Origin: Flavihumibacter sp. UBA7668
GTDB lineage: Bacteria > Bacteroidota > Bacteroidia > Chitinophagales > Chitinophagaceae
Direction: 5' to 3'
DNA length: 64,000 nucleotides
NCBI RefSeq assembly: GCF_002483205.1
Contig: NZ_DLHM01000002.1
Location: 1-64,000, forward strand
Shown here: one piece after another, positions 61,341 through 64,000 of the stretch
How the letters are laid out: every line of letters begins with the position of its first letter
How positions within the stretch are numbered: the stretch's first letter is position 1
Translations under genes and position numbers: made by a program
Notes under the pieces: generated by a model
The model's input: only the letters and a program-made list of their open reading frames with translations
Told to the model about the DNA's origin: nothing
Database searches by the model: none

Positions 61341-62189
61341 TTATGGCCGAATAGCTTTAACCATCCGATCTTTTCCCTGCATATCTTTCCGGATTTCAAT
61401 GTTTTTCATCCCACAGTGTTCTAACACCTGTCTGACACCTAATGGGTGATCTTCGTGGATTTCCAGATAAATTCCGGCACCGGACTTGGTTTTTTGCAGG
61501 GCGAAACGAGCGATCGCTTTATAAAAAAGGTAGGGATTCTGGTCTGGGACAAACAATGCCATCCCAGGTTCATATACTACAACATGTTGGCTCATAAGAT
61601 CTGCTTCTTGCTTTGGAATATAGGGCGGATTGCTCACTATACAATTTGGCGCAGGCAACGCTGACCAGTTGGATTCATCCAGGAAATCCAGCTCCTGCCA
61701 GTGAACCACAGCATTTAAACGGGCCGCGTTTAAATGAGCAACAGTAAGTGCTGAAGAGCTTAAATCGCAACTGTGAATTTGAGCGGTTGGAAGTTTTTTT
61801 GCCAGGCTGATTGGAATACACCCGCTTCCTGAGCCAATGTCCAGAATTACCGGCGCAGCAATAGCCCGATAATCCTGAATCACCCATTCCACCAGTTCCT
61901 CCGTTTCAGGCCGGGGTATAAGTACCCGCTCGTCTACGAAAAAGGGCATTTCCTGAAACCAGGCTTCATTTAGTACATATTGTATCGGGCGATGGCTTAC
62001 CAATTGTTCCAGCATCTCTTCCAGTTGTACCTGTTGCTGATCGGAAAGATTGGCTGCCTTTATATGCCTTACTTCCTGCCTGGGCAACCCACTAATCTTC
62101 CCCAATACCATTTCTGAAATAATTCCAGCTTCCTCCTTTCCATAAAGAGGACTGAGTTGCCGGATTATATGATCACGTGGTGTAGACAA
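61341..62189 (-). CDS. prmC: peptide chain release factor N5-glutamine methyltransferase
   Basis: The 282-residue enzyme methylates Gln in the GGQ motif of release factors. It has an N-terminal helical domain, the SAM-binding motif ILDIGSGSGCIPISLAKKL near 115-133, and catalytic NPPYIP near 190. It is convergent with exbD and divergent from the SDR gene. Confidence 0.96.
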   Translation of the reverse strand: MSTPRDHIIRQLSPLYGKEEAGIISEMVLGKISGLPRQEVRHIKAANLSDQQQVQLEEMLEQLVSHRPIQYVLNEAWFQEMPFFVDERVLIPRPETEELVEWVIQDYRAIAAPVILDIGSGSGCIPISLAKKLPTAQIHSCDLSSSALTVAHLNAARLNAVVHWQELDFLDESNWSALPAPNCIVSNPPYIPKQEADLMSQHVVVYEPGMALFVPDQNPYLFYKAIARFALQKTKSGAGIYLEIHEDHPLGVRQVLEHCGMKNIEIRKDMQGKDRMVKAIRP

Positions 62190-62256
62190 TTAAATGGCTG
62201 ATTTTTTGATTGGTAAAGGTAGGCAGCACTGGCCCAATTTTTTTGTAACTTTTGGC

Positions 62257-63063
62257 ATGAGTGAAAAAAAATTGAAAGGGCAGATCGCCCTGGTTACTGG
62301 TGGAAGTTCCGGTATCGGAAAAGCCATCGCAATAGCATTGGGTGAAGCAGGTGCCGCCGTTGTAGTTAATTATGTATCGAGTTCGGATGCCGCTGAAGAA
62401 GTGGCGGCTGAAATTCGGCGTGCCGGTTCAGATGCAATTGCCCTCAAGGCCGATGTTAGTAAGGAAGAAGAGGTTTTCTCTATGTTCGGGGAAATAATGC
62501 AACAGTATGGCACCCTTGATATTTTAGTAAATAATGCCGGTCTCCAACAGGATGCTCCCTTTCAGGACATGACCCTTCAACAATGGCAAAAAGTGATTGA
62601 TGTGAACCTGACTGGTCAGTTTTTATGTGCCAGGGAGGCGATTCGTGAATTTTTACGCCGGGGTGTACAGCCAGATCGTTCCAGAGCATGTGGAAAAATT
62701 ATATGTATGAGCTCCGTGCATGAATTGATTCCCTGGGCCGGACATGTTAACTATGCCGCTTCAAAAGGAGCTATTAAAATGCTGATGCAGAGCCTCGCTC
62801 AGGAATTTGGCCCCAAACAAATCAGGGTAAACAGTATTTGTCCGGGTGCCATCCGAACTCCTATTAACAGGGAGGCCTGGGAAACACCCCAGGCCTATCA
62901 GTCGCTCATGAGTCTGATACCCTATAACCGGATCGGAGAACCTGATGATGTTGGCAAGCTGGCCGTTTTCCTGGCTTCAGATGATTCAGACTACATATCA
63001 GGGGCCAGCATCTTCATTGATGGAGGTATGGCCGTGTATGAAAGTTTTGCAGATGGCGGATAA
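62257..63063 (+). CDS. short-chain dehydrogenase, glucose 1-dehydrogenase-like
   Basis: The 268-residue SDR has TGGSSGIG (14-21), NNAG (92-95), Ser152/153, Tyr166 and Lys170 (NYAASKG). The segment IPWAGHVNYAASKG and the C-terminus SGASIFIDGGMAVYESF are close to bacterial glucose 1-dehydrogenases, but substrates of SDRs are hard to read from sequence. I start at ATG 62257; the frame is open to 62194. Confidence 0.9.
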   Translation: MSEKKLKGQIALVTGGSSGIGKAIAIALGEAGAAVVVNYVSSSDAAEEVAAEIRRAGSDAIALKADVSKEEEVFSMFGEIMQQYGTLDILVNNAGLQQDAPFQDMTLQQWQKVIDVNLTGQFLCAREAIREFLRRGVQPDRSRACGKIICMSSVHELIPWAGHVNYAASKGAIKMLMQSLAQEFGPKQIRVNSICPGAIRTPINREAWETPQAYQSLMSLIPYNRIGEPDDVGKLAVFLASDDSDYISGASIFIDGGMAVYESFADGG

Positions 63064-63101
63064 AATTCCGACCTTCATTGTAAATCAAATAAGTTTCGCG
63101 T

Positions 63102-63557
63102 ATGGCCAGATCGAAAGAATCGTTCAATAAGAAGGAAATGGAAAAGAAGCGGGCAAAGAAGAAGCAGGAGAAAGAAGAACGTAAAGATGAGCGGAAGCAG
63201 GATGCAAAAAAAGGGAAGTCATTGGAAGATATGATGGCCTATATTGATGCGGATGGCAATATTGTTAGTACACCACCGGATCCATCTGCAAAAGTGGAAG
63301 TTAATGCAGAAGATATTCAGATAAGCATACCAAAACAGGCAGAATTATCCCCTGAAGACCTGATCCGTTCCGGAATTATTTCTTTCATGAATGAAGCAAA
63401 GGGATTCGGATTTATCCGTGATTTGCAAACCCAGGAAAGTATTTTCGTACATGTAAATGAAATGCAAACCCGTCTGGGTGAAAACGATAAAGTAAATTTT
63501 GAAGTGGTAAGTGGTCCTAAAGGTTACAGTGCCATCAATGTACGCAAGATGAAATAA
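63102..63557 (+). CDS. cold-shock domain protein with charged N-terminus
   Basis: The 151-residue protein has a Lys/Glu/Arg-rich N-terminal 40 residues, a linker, and a cold-shock domain (about 88-151) with RNP1 KGFGFI and RNP2-like SIFVHVNEM. It binds single-stranded nucleic acids. The charged tail is a feature of Bacteroidota members and may bind RNA or ribosomes. Confidence 0.92.
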   Translation: MARSKESFNKKEMEKKRAKKKQEKEERKDERKQDAKKGKSLEDMMAYIDADGNIVSTPPDPSAKVEVNAEDIQISIPKQAELSPEDLIRSGIISFMNEAKGFGFIRDLQTQESIFVHVNEMQTRLGENDKVNFEVVSGPKGYSAINVRKMK

Positions 63558-63575
63558 GTTCAATGTTCGGCGGCC

Positions 63576-64000
63576 ATGTTAAAGAAACGATTCAAGCGGA
63601 CCCTGCGTTATTCAAAATATATCTACTACAAGGAAACTCTCGTAAATAGAGAAGAAAAATTTTGGTCCTTCCTGGGTTCTTTTATCGGTATCGGAATTAT
63701 TGCATTCTGGCAAAATTACCAGCTGGAAGATTCGGACAGTCTTTTTCTCATTGGTTCATTCGGGGCCTCCAGTGTTCTGGTTTATGGGATAATTCAAAGT
63801 CCACTTGCACAACCCCGTAATTTAATTGGCGGACACCTGATTTCTGCTTTTGTTGGTGTCAGTGTTCAATTATTATTACCGGATATAATTTGGCTTACAG
63901 CACCGTTGGCGGTTTCACTTTCTATTATTGCGATGCAATTCACGAAAACGCTGCATCCACCCGGAGGTGCAACCGCCCTGTTGGCTGTTATCGGTTCAGA
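63576..64000 (+). CDS. HPP-family membrane protein, 5' part only
   Basis: The frame starts at ATG 63576 and runs off the window with 141 full codons. It has a basic start (LKKRFKRTLRYSK), four membrane helices and the HPP-family motifs GSFGASSVLVY, SPLAQPRNLIGGH and TLHPPGGATALLAV. Members act in nitrite transport or have CBS tails; the missing 3' end would tell which. It begins 18 bp after the cold-shock gene. Confidence 0.85.
   Translation, partial: MLKKRFKRTLRYSKYIYYKETLVNREEKFWSFLGSFIGIGIIAFWQNYQLEDSDSLFLIGSFGASSVLVYGIIQSPLAQPRNLIGGHLISAFVGVSVQLLLPDIIWLTAPLAVSLSIIAMQFTKTLHPPGGATALLAVIGS

Overview
This window is the chromosome of a Bacteroidota bacterium, most likely a member of the Chitinophagaceae or a near relative. 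That is an inference from gene families and gene order, because no rRNA is present. The evidence is: TamL/TamB in place of a plain TamA; the order bamD - omega-like - coaBC - DUF4835 - DUF4296; glmS followed by DUF4954; ddl followed by a PASTA protein; many Bacteroidota-type lipoproteins; and promoters of the Bacteroidota form TTG-N18-20-TAnnTTTG. Composition is even and moderate except for an AT-rich block at about 24.3-28.6 kb. I see no prophage, insertion sequence, CRISPR array or rRNA operon.

Layout. 0-3 kb: tandem repeats, a small lipoprotein, a Gly-rich RRM protein and the rpsF-rpsR-rplI operon. 3-10.3 kb: tamB-tamL envelope assembly pair. 10.4-15 kb: htpG, recJ and a polyprenyl diphosphate synthase. 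15.1-22.8 kb: an OmpA-like protein, then bamD, an omega-like subunit, coaBC, DUF4835 (T9SS PorD-like) and DUF4296, followed by the two subunits of a 3-oxoacid CoA-transferase with an unknown gene between them. 22.8-28.1 kb: two parallel sets of response regulator, histidine kinase and multi-pass membrane protein, plus a small protein ending in WW and an intergenic region rich in inverted repeats. This is the least explained part of the window. 28.6-36.7 kb: ispH, a GH13 amylase, a DegP-like protease, acyl-CoA reductase, ferredoxin, ddl, a PASTA protein and a rhodanese. 36.7-41 kb: a possible 25-residue membrane peptide, a TonB-dependent receptor under a TPP riboswitch (so probably a thiamine or thiamine-precursor receptor) and two tandem GIN-domain proteins. 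41.1-46.1 kb: initiator tRNA-Met, era and der with heptamer repeats around their junction, a tiny Ala-rich lipoprotein and a large secreted protein. 46.1-57 kb: DUF4954, glmS, mgtE, a SET-domain protein and the operon namZ-fmt-bestrophin-DUF4403, then slyD. 57-64 kb: CPBP protease, pepT, an SPFH protein, exbB-exbD, prmC, an SDR, a cold-shock protein and the start of an HPP-family gene cut by the window end.

Most genes serve housekeeping or envelope functions: outer-membrane assembly (TamL/B, BamD), TonB energisation (ExbB/D) of receptors such as the TPP-controlled one, peptidoglycan supply and recovery (GlmS, Ddl, polyprenyl synthase, NamZ), isoprenoids (IspH) and translation (S6, S18, L9, fMet-tRNA, Fmt, PrmC, Era, Der). 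The points most worth following up are the duplicated membrane protein/kinase/regulator cassettes with the WW-ended protein, the perfect 28-bp palindrome in front of the TPP riboswitch, the intergenic heptamer repeats, the unknown gene inside the CoA-transferase operon and the unlisted 25-residue membrane peptide.
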